Assembly: GCA_027327685.1 (NCBI GenBank)
Contig: DAHVYL010000008.1
Coordinates: 1-12,457, forward strand
Length of the DNA: 12,457 nucleotides
Source of the DNA: Candidatus Woesebacteria bacterium
GTDB lineage: Bacteria > Patescibacteriota > Microgenomatia > UBA8517
Direction of reading: 5' to 3'
Below are positions 1-5,863 of the stretch, in pieces. The translations under genes and the position numbers were made by a program. Each line of letters starts with the position of its first letter. Position 1 is the first letter of the stretch. The notes beneath the pieces were generated by a model. The model was not told the origin of the DNA. It ran no database searches and worked only from the letters and a program-made list of their open reading frames with translations.

Positions 1-71
1 AAAGTCATCGGTTGTCCGACCATGAAGATAGGATCGGAGAAATTGAGGAAAAACTTCAAATAATAAACTAA
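1..71 (+). CDS. C-terminus of a small coiled-coil protein (partial)
   Basis: The window opens inside a reading frame (third frame, stop TAA at 69-71) that encodes a charged tail containing LSDHEDRIGEIEEKL. This has heptad-like spacing of hydrophobic residues. The pattern L-x-x-H-E-x-R-I also occurs at the C-terminus of the coiled-coil protein at 12100-12321 (LDQHEKRISSLVQ), so this is probably the end of a gene of the same kind. Only about 22 residues are visible. The first frame is also open to a TAA at 61-63, but its peptide has no such resemblance. Function unknown. Confidence 0.45.
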   Translation, partial: SHRLSDHEDRIGEIEEKLQIIN

Positions 72-138
72 CAATATTGCGCATTCTGTTAAGTGGTGTA
101 TAAATCCAATAAAACTAGGTAAGGGTTGGTGATAGAAT

Positions 139-840
139 ATGCGTATGGAACCAAAAATTATTTATGAAGATGAGTCACTTTTTGTTATCGATAAACCTAC
201 GGGTTGGATAGTCAATGAAGCTGCTACTACCAAAAACCAGCCGGTACTTCAAACCTGGCTCAGGCAGTTTGATTATCCTTTAGTGAAGGACACCGATTCC
301 CGCCATGGCATAGTCCACAGGCTTGATAAAGAGACAAGCGGTGTGATGATTGTTGCCAAAAATAAAGATTCTTTCGATAAACTTCAGGCCGAGTTTAAAA
401 ATAGACTGGTGGAAAAAACATATATTGCCTTGGTTCATGGAAAGCTAACCCCGGAGGAAGGAAAGGTGGATGCTCCCGTGGGACGGCTTCCTTGGAGAAG
501 GGATAGGTTCGGAGTTGTCGCCGGCGGCAGGAATTCCCAGACTTTCTATAAAGTTTTGCAGTTTTTTCCGGGAAATAATGCCGGACATACACTGGTAGAG
601 TTCTATCCAAAAACGGGGAGGACCCACCAGATAAGGATCCACTGCAAATATATAGGTCATGCTATTGTTGCCGATGAGTTCTATGCCGGCAGAAAAACCG
701 CCAGGAATGACAGGGTCTGGTGCCCCAGGCTTTTCCTGCATGCGGCATCAATCAAGTTTACCCATCCGGAAAGCGGGGAGAGGGTCGAATTCAAATCGGA
801 ACTACCCGAGGATTTATCCGACACCCTTCAAAATTTGTAG
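139..840 (+). CDS. RluA-family RNA pseudouridine synthase
   Basis: Predicted to isomerise uridine to pseudouridine in RNA, probably 23S rRNA, in the cytoplasm. The 233-residue protein carries the family signature HRLDKETSG at residues 60-68, with catalytic Asp63. It also has the second conserved block GRTHQIRIH at 160-168 and the C-terminal LFLHA block at 198-202. The N-terminus begins directly with the catalytic fold (IIYEDESLFVIDKP), so there is no S4 RNA-binding domain. The protein therefore has the short RluA architecture rather than the RluC/RluD one. Which uridine it modifies cannot be told from sequence. An extended -10-like TGATAGAAT (130-138) lies just before the first ATG and would place +1 at the in-frame ATG at 145, so a leaderless start two codons later is possible. 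The 3' end overlaps the convergent exchanger gene by 13 nt. Confidence 0.93.
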   Translation: MRMEPKIIYEDESLFVIDKPTGWIVNEAATTKNQPVLQTWLRQFDYPLVKDTDSRHGIVHRLDKETSGVMIVAKNKDSFDKLQAEFKNRLVEKTYIALVHGKLTPEEGKVDAPVGRLPWRRDRFGVVAGGRNSQTFYKVLQFFPGNNAGHTLVEFYPKTGRTHQIRIHCKYIGHAIVADEFYAGRKTARNDRVWCPRLFLHAASIKFTHPESGERVEFKSELPEDLSDTLQNL

Positions 841-1781
841 ATTTTAAATAGGTAAGAAGCGTAGGCGGCTATATAGACAAGTCCATAGGTGCGGGGGATG
901 GTGGTACCCATATATTTATGACTTAGGATGATAGCGCTTATAACAACCCCCGCCATGTATATCAGCGAAAAAGTGTCAATATTATAGTTGCCGTTACTGA
1001 AAATTATCAGGATTGAGCCTATTATCGAGAGATTGTAGATGTTACTGCCCTGTAGGTCGCCATACAAAAGTTTCCACTCCTTTTTTATCCCCGAAGTTAA
1101 TGTTGCAGCCAATTCCGGAAGAGATGTGCCGAGCGCAACCAGCGAAAGCCCGATAATCTCCTGATTGATATTAAAAGTTTGTGAGATTGATATCACAGAC
1201 GCGACCAGGTATCGGCTGCTGACGATAAGCCCCGCGATTGACAGGGAAATTCCGATGAGATAGAAAAACGGATTGCCGTCGCTTTTCTCAAGTTTCGCCA
1301 GGGCTGCCCGGTCTTCGTTTTTACTTCCTCTTTTGCCCCAGATAATTTCTGTAATCAGGAAGATAAGATAGAAGAAAATCAGCAAAACCCCGAGTGTTTT
1401 TCTGATAGTTTCGGGAAGGAAGAAAAGTCCGACAAAAAGCAAAGTCAGAAAAAGTAAAATCAGATTGTTTTTTTGAGTTTTTTCCGTACCGATTCGGACC
1501 GGAAAAATTAAAATACTGATTCCCAGCACAAGGCAAATATTGGCTATGTTGGATCCGATGATGTCTCCGAATGAAACGAGCGGTGCTTCTTGAATGATGG
1601 CTGAAATAGCCACAAAAGTTTCGGGCAGTGAGGTTCCTATCGCAATTAAAGTAACACCAATGATTAAAGGATATACCTTAACCCTTGAAGAAAATTTTTC
1701 GGAAAACTTGAGCAGGAAATATGCGGAAAGAGCCAAAAGTAAAACCGAAGCTATAAATCTGATATAAAGAACCGGCGCCAT
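828..1781 (-). CDS. CaCA-family cation antiporter (Na+/Ca2+ exchanger-like, YrbG type)
   Basis: An integral membrane exchanger of the Ca2+:cation antiporter superfamily, predicted to trade Ca2+ or another cation for Na+ or H+. The 317-residue protein shows both alpha repeats. Repeat one has GTSLPETF (residues 49-56) and GDIIGSNIAN (72-81). Repeat two has GTSLPELA (218-225) and GDLQGSNIYN (241-250). The conserved acidic residues Glu54 and Glu223 are present. About ten hydrophobic segments flank a charged cytosolic loop at 148-170. Length and inverted-repeat architecture are typical of bacterial YrbG-like proteins, so it looks intact. The ATG at 1781 starts right at the first hydrophobic helix and has no Shine-Dalgarno; AT-rich sequence lies just upstream. 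It is transcribed divergently from the Kef-type antiporter 71 bp away. The transported ion is inferred from family only. Confidence 0.93.
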   Translation of the reverse strand: MAPVLYIRFIASVLLLALSAYFLLKFSEKFSSRVKVYPLIIGVTLIAIGTSLPETFVAISAIIQEAPLVSFGDIIGSNIANICLVLGISILIFPVRIGTEKTQKNNLILLFLTLLFVGLFFLPETIRKTLGVLLIFFYLIFLITEIIWGKRGSKNEDRAALAKLEKSDGNPFFYLIGISLSIAGLIVSSRYLVASVISISQTFNINQEIIGLSLVALGTSLPELAATLTSGIKKEWKLLYGDLQGSNIYNLSIIGSILIIFSNGNYNIDTFSLIYMAGVVISAIILSHKYMGTTIPRTYGLVYIAAYASYLFKIYKF

Positions 1782-1816
1782 TGCAATAAAATAATATTAA
1801 CAAATTTCACATCCAC

Positions 1817-1845
1817 TTTACACAGGCCGGTCTAAATCTTAAACT
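1817..1845 (+). promoter_or_regulatory. Candidate promoter of the Kef-type antiporter gene
   Basis: TTTACA (1817-1822), a 17-nt spacer and TAAACT (1840-1845) lie before the GTG start at 1853. The gap from the -10 to the start codon is 7 nt, so transcription would begin at or next to the GTG, giving a leaderless mRNA. The -10 match is moderate. Confidence 0.4.
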
Positions 1846-1852
1846 GATTACT

Positions 1853-3511
1853 GTGGACAACATCTTTGTACAGTTTGCCATAATTCTTTCGATATCCTCG
1901 TTCCTGGGTCTGATTGCTCTTAAGCTCAAACTTCCTCTTGTTGTTTCCTATCTTTTGGCAGGGGTGGCTTTATCCCTTCTGAGCGTATTTGATACCAGCG
2001 GATCTTTGGTACTGCATATCTTGCCGGAGATAGGGATTGCCTTCGTACTATTTCTCATAGGTATGGAATTGGATCTGAGGGAAATTAAGTCCTTGGGTTT
2101 TCCGATAGTTATATCCGCCCTGGGTCAAATTGCCGTTACGGCAGTTGTCGGTTTTGGTATAGCAAATGCTCTGGGATTCGGGGCAAAAGAAGGTCTACTT
2201 TTGGGTCTGGGGTTGGCATTTTCTTCGACGGTGGTGGTGGTAAAGCTTCTCATAGAAAAACAGGATCTGGGATCCCTTTACGGCAAACTGGCCATAGGAA
2301 TTCTTCTTGTCGAGGACTTGGTAGCTGTGGCAACTCTGATGGTGCTTTCGGTTGGATCCTCCGCCCTAAATCTTGGTTTTCAGGAAAGTCTTCCCATAAT
2401 TACCCTGATTCTTAAAGGAATAGGTCTTTTTATACTGACTTTTGTACTTTCAAAATATGTCCTTCAGAGAATTTTTGATTCCGTTGCCGGTTCAACCGAG
2501 CTTCTTTTTTTTACCTCCATAACCTGGTGTTTTGTTTTTACGGCCCTATCCGTTTTGTCCGGTTTTTCCATAGAAATCGGAGCTTTCCTGGCAGGAATTG
2601 CCCTGGCCTCATCGCCGTACCATTTGCAGATCCAAGGCAAGATTAAACCCTTAAGAGATTTTTTCATAACCCTGTTTTTTATATATTTAGGATCCCAAAT
2701 TAAGATCGAATATCTTGCGGAAGGGATCCCCATAATCATCATCTTTACCGTCTTTGCACTTATCTTTAAGCCCACGGTTTATATGTTCATACTGGGCCTT
2801 TTCGGGTTCAGGAAACATACCATTTTTCAGACGGGGATAAGTCTCTCCCAGATCTCCGAATTTTCTCTGATAGTTCTGGTTGTCGGAGCCTCTTCAATCG
2901 GCGTTTCCGGAAGGACGGTTTCGATAATGGCGGTTGTCGGGGTCATCTCCATAATTGCCTCCTCGATTCTGATATCCAAGAGCCGAAAAATATATAGATT
3001 TTTATTGCCCATAATGTCTATCTTTCAAAGAAATGTTAAAGCCCATTTTCTGGAAACGGAACTTTTGGGAGAAATGGAAGATCATGTAATCATAATCGGA
3101 GCCCATAGAGTAGGGGGGCCTTTGGCGGAATACCTCAAAAAGGAGGAAATTCCGTTTTTGATAATGGATTTTAATCCCCATCTGGTCAGGAAATTAAAAG
3201 ACGACGGCATGAATGTTATCTATGGGGACCTGGGGGATCCTGATGTTCTGGATAACCTCCAGCTTGAAAAAACAAAACTCATAATCTCGACAGCGCCTGA
3301 TATCAACGACAACGAGATACTGCTCTCCGAATGCAAAAGAAGGAAAGCTACAGCCACCATCATAGTCAGGGCAGAGGATAAAGCCCACGGAGAGGCTCTC
3401 AAAGCACTGGGCGCGGACTACATTATCTCTCCCGAAAGAGTAACAGGTTCATATCTGGTCAAACAAATCAAAGATCATTGGCCCAGGGTCAGTTTCCCGG
3501 CCCTTGACTGA
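1853..3511 (+). CDS. Kef-type CPA2 cation:proton antiporter with RCK (TrkA-N) domain
   Basis: A monovalent cation/proton antiporter of the CPA2 family with a cytosolic NAD(H)-binding regulatory domain, probably involved in K+ or Na+ efflux and pH homeostasis. Residues 1-385 form about twelve hydrophobic helices. The ion-binding helix reads LLVEDLVAV (151-159), so the acidic pair is Glu-Asp where KefC has Gln-Asp. Residues 410-545 form a Rossmann-like RCK_N domain with HVIIIGAHRVGG (411-422), an acidic residue after the second strand (IMDF, Asp439) and YGDLGDPDVL (457-466). The nucleotide loop is GxHxxG rather than GxGxxG, so binding may be altered. No TrkA-C domain follows. The start is GTG at 1853 with no ribosome-binding site. 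The next gene begins 8 nt after the stop and is likely co-transcribed. Confidence 0.93.
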   Translation: MDNIFVQFAIILSISSFLGLIALKLKLPLVVSYLLAGVALSLLSVFDTSGSLVLHILPEIGIAFVLFLIGMELDLREIKSLGFPIVISALGQIAVTAVVGFGIANALGFGAKEGLLLGLGLAFSSTVVVVKLLIEKQDLGSLYGKLAIGILLVEDLVAVATLMVLSVGSSALNLGFQESLPIITLILKGIGLFILTFVLSKYVLQRIFDSVAGSTELLFFTSITWCFVFTALSVLSGFSIEIGAFLAGIALASSPYHLQIQGKIKPLRDFFITLFFIYLGSQIKIEYLAEGIPIIIIFTVFALIFKPTVYMFILGLFGFRKHTIFQTGISLSQISEFSLIVLVVGASSIGVSGRTVSIMAVVGVISIIASSILISKSRKIYRFLLPIMSIFQRNVKAHFLETELLGEMEDHVIIIGAHRVGGPLAEYLKKEEIPFLIMDFNPHLVRKLKDDGMNVIYGDLGDPDVLDNLQLEKTKLIISTAPDINDNEILLSECKRRKATATIIVRAEDKAHGEALKALGADYIISPERVTGSYLVKQIKDHWPRVSFPALD

Positions 3512-3519
3512 ATAAAAAA

Positions 3520-4446
3520 ATGAAATCTGCCCGAAGACAAGCTTTTACTGCCAGAAAAAATAAAAAAGGAAAAAAGTCTTTCCCGATTCTTAAGCTTCTG
3601 ATCCCTGTTTTTTTGATTGCGGCAATCTTTCTTTTCCTTAGGCTTACCACCCGCATCTGGAACGGAAAGGATAAAGTCTCCCTGGTCTATAAAGAGGAAG
3701 GGGGAGGTATTGGTGTCACCGTCTTGGACCCCATTCTTTCCGAGGTGACAACACTCATTATTCCGGGAGACACCCAGGTAGATGTTGCCCGAAATTACGG
3801 CACTCTCAGAATTAAAAATGTTTGGCAGCTTGGAGTAAACGAAAAAATAGGCGGGAGACTTTTAACCGAAACCGTGACCCAAAATTTTCTTTTCCCGGTC
3901 TTTCTTTGGAGCAGTAAACCTCCGGGTTTGGACAGAGGAAGCTTTCCAAACGCTATGAACTTTATTTTCCTGCCGGGCCAGACAAATATTTCTTTTGGGG
4001 ATAGAGTCCGGATGGGTTTATTTTCCCTGAAAGTGCAGGATTTGGGAAAAACGGTTATAGATTTGGGTAAAAGCAAGTTTTTGGAAAAAAGAGTCCTGGA
4101 TGACGGACAGACAGGATACATATTGGAAGGACCCGTCTCCCAGCGCCTGACAATTTATTTTTCCGACAACTTGATAGGGGATAAAAACATAAAAGTAAAT
4201 ATTACCGATCTCACAGGCACTCCCGGCATATCGGAAAAATTGGGAGAAATCCTGCAGGTGATCGGCGGAAAGGTTGTTTCAATCGACAAGAAGGCCGCCT
4301 CCGAAGAAGCCGACTGCACTATCACCGGCAATAATTCCGAAGCCGTTAAAAAGATTGCCAATTTGTTTTCCTGTGGGGTCGGGAGAACCGAAACATCTTT
4401 TGATCTTGATATCAAAATAGGCAGGAAGTTTGCCGAAAGATTTTAA
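3520..4446 (+). CDS. Membrane-anchored LCP-like protein with LytR_C-like C-terminus, motif Arg missing
   Basis: Residues 1-20 are very basic and residues 22-40 form one transmembrane helix, so the rest is probably extracytoplasmic. Residues 52-105 resemble the start of the LytR-CpsA-Psr (LCP) domain. The layout is a strand with VTVLDP, then TTLIIPGDTQVDV, then YGTLRIKNVWQLG, matching the usual pattern of IPRDT followed by YG-K-N-AY-G. Here IPRDT has become IPGDT (81-85), losing an Arg important for LCP phosphotransferase activity. Residues 225-304 match the LytR_C layout: ITDLTGTPGISEKLGEIL, IGGKV, then a closing DLDIKIGRKF. LCP enzymes transfer glycopolymers to peptidoglycan. This one may be catalytically inactive or just divergent. 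It follows the antiporter by 8 nt without a Shine-Dalgarno and ends 1 nt before the convergent TPR gene. Confidence 0.6.
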   Translation: MKSARRQAFTARKNKKGKKSFPILKLLIPVFLIAAIFLFLRLTTRIWNGKDKVSLVYKEEGGGIGVTVLDPILSEVTTLIIPGDTQVDVARNYGTLRIKNVWQLGVNEKIGGRLLTETVTQNFLFPVFLWSSKPPGLDRGSFPNAMNFIFLPGQTNISFGDRVRMGLFSLKVQDLGKTVIDLGKSKFLEKRVLDDGQTGYILEGPVSQRLTIYFSDNLIGDKNIKVNITDLTGTPGISEKLGEILQVIGGKVVSIDKKAASEEADCTITGNNSEAVKKIANLFSCGVGRTETSFDLDIKIGRKFAERF

Positions 4447-4447
4447 A

Positions 4448-5146
4448 TTATTCCTCGTCCGATGCTCCTTCGGTTGTTTCAACATTGGGAATGTCGCTAT
4501 GAACCAGTTCCGGCGGGGTAAAAGAAACGTACTCGATTTTTTCGGGAGGGAAGGAAGGGGATCCGTTAGCCCTCAGACCTCTTTCCAGTTCCCTTATAAA
4601 TATAGTTACTCCTTTGGGGTTGACAGACTTGATGAGTGTTTGGTATTTGTTGCCCTTTTTAATCAGATATTTGAGTCTGGCGGCAGTATCATCAGGGAGG
4701 CGTCCGATATACCTTCCGTCATGGGTGGTCACGGAAACCCTGTGGGAATAGGTTGTGAGTTTTACTTCTTCACCCGGGTCCAGGTTTACAAAATTTTCAG
4801 GTTCTCCGAGATTTAAAAGTTCTATAAGTTTTGTTTTCCCCGGTTCTTCCAGGAAAGATTCGCTGTAGGCGGGTATGGGAGTCGGACTGTCGGGATTTTT
4901 GGCTATTTTAAGCTTTTCGGCAAATTTGGCGGCAATTTGATTGGCAGGTTCAATTTCCAGGACTTTATTGGTAGCTTCTCTGGCTTTTGCAATCAGGCCG
5001 AGTTCATAATAGGCGCGGGCGAGTCTGCATAGAGCTTCGGTATCATCGGGTTCGGACTTGAGGATGGCAAGATTGATATCTATTGCCTCGTTCCATTTTC
5101 CTGAGAGAGCTAGATTGACAGCTGTCTGGGCGGCAGAAGTATCCAT
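4448..5146 (-). CDS. TPR-repeat protein with uncharacterised C-terminal domain
   Basis: A 232-residue protein with no signal peptide or membrane helix, probably cytoplasmic. Two tetratricopeptide-like helical hairpins occupy residues 3-34 and 37-70 (KWNEAIDINLAILKSEPDD, then ALCRLARAYYELGLIAKAR with KVLEIEPAN), suggesting a protein-binding scaffold. A Pro/Ser linker at 84-95 leads to a second region (118-190) containing THDGRYIGRLPDD and AARLKYLIKKGNKYQTLI. That second region faintly resembles the C-terminal half of HIRAN-type domains (DG..IG.LP..A..L..L), but I would not assign it. The tail is acidic (EGASDEE). A -10-like TATACT lies on the minus strand at 5164-5169, with TTTACT at 5186-5191. 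The gene ends 1 nt from the convergent LCP-like gene. Partner unknown. Confidence 0.8.
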   Translation of the reverse strand: MDTSAAQTAVNLALSGKWNEAIDINLAILKSEPDDTEALCRLARAYYELGLIAKAREATNKVLEIEPANQIAAKFAEKLKIAKNPDSPTPIPAYSESFLEEPGKTKLIELLNLGEPENFVNLDPGEEVKLTTYSHRVSVTTHDGRYIGRLPDDTAARLKYLIKKGNKYQTLIKSVNPKGVTIFIRELERGLRANGSPSFPPEKIEYVSFTPPELVHSDIPNVETTEGASDEE

Positions 5147-5169
5147 TTATTTAACTGTAATTGAGTATA

Positions 5170-5248
5170 GGGAGGTGGGTATGAAAGTAAAGAGGTTTTG
5201 ATGACACCTGCGCTACGGACAGGGTGGAACATGTCTAAAAAACGATGA
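5170..5248 (+). promoter_or_regulatory. Cascade of two overlapping mini-ORFs coupled to the downstream gene
   Basis: A strong Shine-Dalgarno GGGAGGTG (5170-5177) precedes ATG 5181, which opens MKVKRF and stops at 5199-5201. That stop overlaps the next ATG (5201) as TGATG. The second mini-ORF, MTPALRTGWNMSKKR, stops at 5246-5248 and overlaps ATG 5245 of the 145-aa gene as ATGA. Such stop/start overlaps are typical of translational coupling. A role as leader peptides is inference, and a decayed N-terminus is an alternative. Confidence 0.4.
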
Positions 5249-5682
5249 TACAATTAAGGATGGGTCTTAGAACACTAATAATTGAACAAAGAGCTTTCTA
5301 TAGAAGCATAGTTTCAATCTTCTGCCCAATTTTAAATGAGACGGTCTATTTCACATCAGAGGGTTTTAATCATTTACTTTACGAGAGCTATTGGAAACCC
5401 CGATCTCCCGCTGAGCAGTTCTTGAAACTCAAGTGTCTTTCCATGGTTCCAGAGGTTGTTAAAAATTGTTCCAAAAAGGCGAATATAAGGAAAATGCGAA
5501 GAAAAGTAAAAGGGAAGTGGAAAAACGGTTTTCATTTTGAATTGGTTCACGAAATCAAAAAAGGGGCTAGTGTCAGGGTGATTGTCGAGAGGATCGGAAC
5601 CGGTCGTTATAAATTTTGGAGTGTAATGCCACACAACAACAAATCTAAAAAAGCTTTAACGCCAACAAAAAAGCCCTCCTAA
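5245..5682 (+). CDS. Putative BECR-fold (barnase/EndoU/colicin/RelE-like) nuclease-like protein
   Basis: A basic 145-residue protein without a membrane segment. Residues 33-73 (TVYFTSEGFNHLLY, then KPRSPAEQ and VPEVVKN) and 97-128 (HFELVHEIKKGASVRVIVER, then GRYKFWSVM) have the layout of phage- and toxin-associated BECR nucleases. In that layout a strand-His-Leu turn is followed by helices, a strand with Arg, and a final strand ending in F-x-S. Candidate active-site residues are His43, Arg53, Glu99, Arg111 and Ser126. This is pattern matching only. Two starts are possible. ATG 5245 is coupled to the upstream mini-ORF. ATG 5260 lies 5 nt after an extended -10-like TGATACAAT (5246-5254) and would be leaderless. 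The stop codon lies in the loop of the convergent RNA's terminator. No protein antitoxin is evident next to it. Confidence 0.5.
   Translation: MIQLRMGLRTLIIEQRAFYRSIVSIFCPILNETVYFTSEGFNHLLYESYWKPRSPAEQFLKLKCLSMVPEVVKNCSKKANIRKMRRKVKGKWKNGFHFELVHEIKKGASVRVIVERIGTGRYKFWSVMPHNNKSKKALTPTKKPS
5246..5254 (+). promoter_or_regulatory. Extended -10-like element for a leaderless start at 5260
   Basis: TGATACAAT (TG-n-TACAAT) ends 5 nt before the in-frame ATG at 5260. It could give a leaderless mRNA that bypasses the mini-ORFs. No good -35 is seen; TGGAAC at 5225-5230 is the best and is weak. Confidence 0.25.
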
Positions 5683-5690
5683 GAGAGCCT
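5667..5690 (-). terminator. Intrinsic terminator of the minus-strand RNA
   Basis: On the minus strand, GCTCTC (5688-5683), loop TTAG, GAGGGC (5678-5673) and then six T (5672-5667). The 6-bp stem includes one G-U wobble. The U-run is on this strand only. The stem's 3' arm contains AGGAGG, and the stop codon of the convergent 145-aa gene lies in the loop. Confidence 0.75.
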
Positions 5691-5752
5691 CTTTGTGCTA
5701 GGGTCTCAGCTTAGATTAATCTTAGCCGAAGAAGGGCTTTCGCCCCCCTAGC
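5667..5752 (-). ncRNA. Structured minus-strand RNA with three-way junction (~86 nt)
   Basis: Read on the minus strand from about 5752. P1 pairs GCTAGGG (5752-5746) with CCCTAGC (5703-5697). P2 is GGGC-GAAA-GCCC (5745-5734), a GNRA tetraloop hairpin stacked directly on P1. P3 is an 18-nt near-perfect inverted repeat (5726-5709, core AGATTAATCT). Junction strands are TTCTTCG and TGAGA. An intrinsic terminator follows. The GAAA loop exists only on this strand, and a strong minus-strand promoter lies just upstream, so strand and boundaries are well supported. I do not recognise a known RNA family. No ORF follows the terminator on this strand before the TPR gene at 5146. An 11-bp alternative pairing (5740-5730 with 5680-5670) would break both P2 and the terminator, as in a riboswitch or attenuator. 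Confidence 0.7.
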
Positions 5753-5758
5753 AAACGC

Positions 5759-5787
5759 AATATAGCACTATATGGTACATATGTCAA
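5759..5787 (-). promoter_or_regulatory. Strong sigma70-type promoter for the minus-strand RNA
   Basis: On the minus strand, consensus TTGACA (5787-5782), a 17-nt spacer and TATATT (5764-5759). This predicts +1 at about 5752, which is the first base of P1 of the RNA. Confidence 0.75.
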
Positions 5788-5798
5788 GGCCTATAGTG
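5766..5798. repeat. Inverted repeat around the minus-strand -35 (candidate operator)
   Basis: CACTATA (5766-5772) and TATAGTG (5792-5798) form a perfect 7-bp dyad. Inside it the palindrome ACATATGT (5777-5784) overlaps the -35 box. It lies between two divergent candidate promoters, so a shared repressor site is plausible but unproven. Confidence 0.4.
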
Positions 5799-5829
5799 TT
5801 AGAGACCTGGAAGACAAGGACAAACAGTC

Positions 5830-5857
5830 TTGCAAAAATATTTTTTCAGTCTAGAAT
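5830..5857 (+). promoter_or_regulatory. Candidate promoter for the plus-strand structured RNA
   Basis: TTGCAA (5830-5835), a 16-nt spacer and TAGAAT (5852-5857). This predicts +1 near 5864, three bases before the 5' strand of the long-range helix (5867-5876). It is divergent from the minus-strand RNA promoter. Confidence 0.45.
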
Positions 5858-5863
5858 ATCAAA

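Noticed and set aside
5374..5634. Minus-strand ORF of 86 codons beneath the nuclease-like gene, downstream of the AGGAGG in the terminator
   Set aside because: Its GTG start is about 40 nt from that Shine-Dalgarno-like sequence, the peptide has no features, and it mirrors a better plus-strand gene.
5667..5752. Hammerhead ribozyme, because of a three-way junction with GAAA and CTGAGA
   Set aside because: GAAA is in a closed tetraloop rather than the core strand, and CTGANGA is not matched.
5667..5798. CRISPR repeat or tracrRNA
   Set aside because: No spaced direct repeats and no cas genes in the window.
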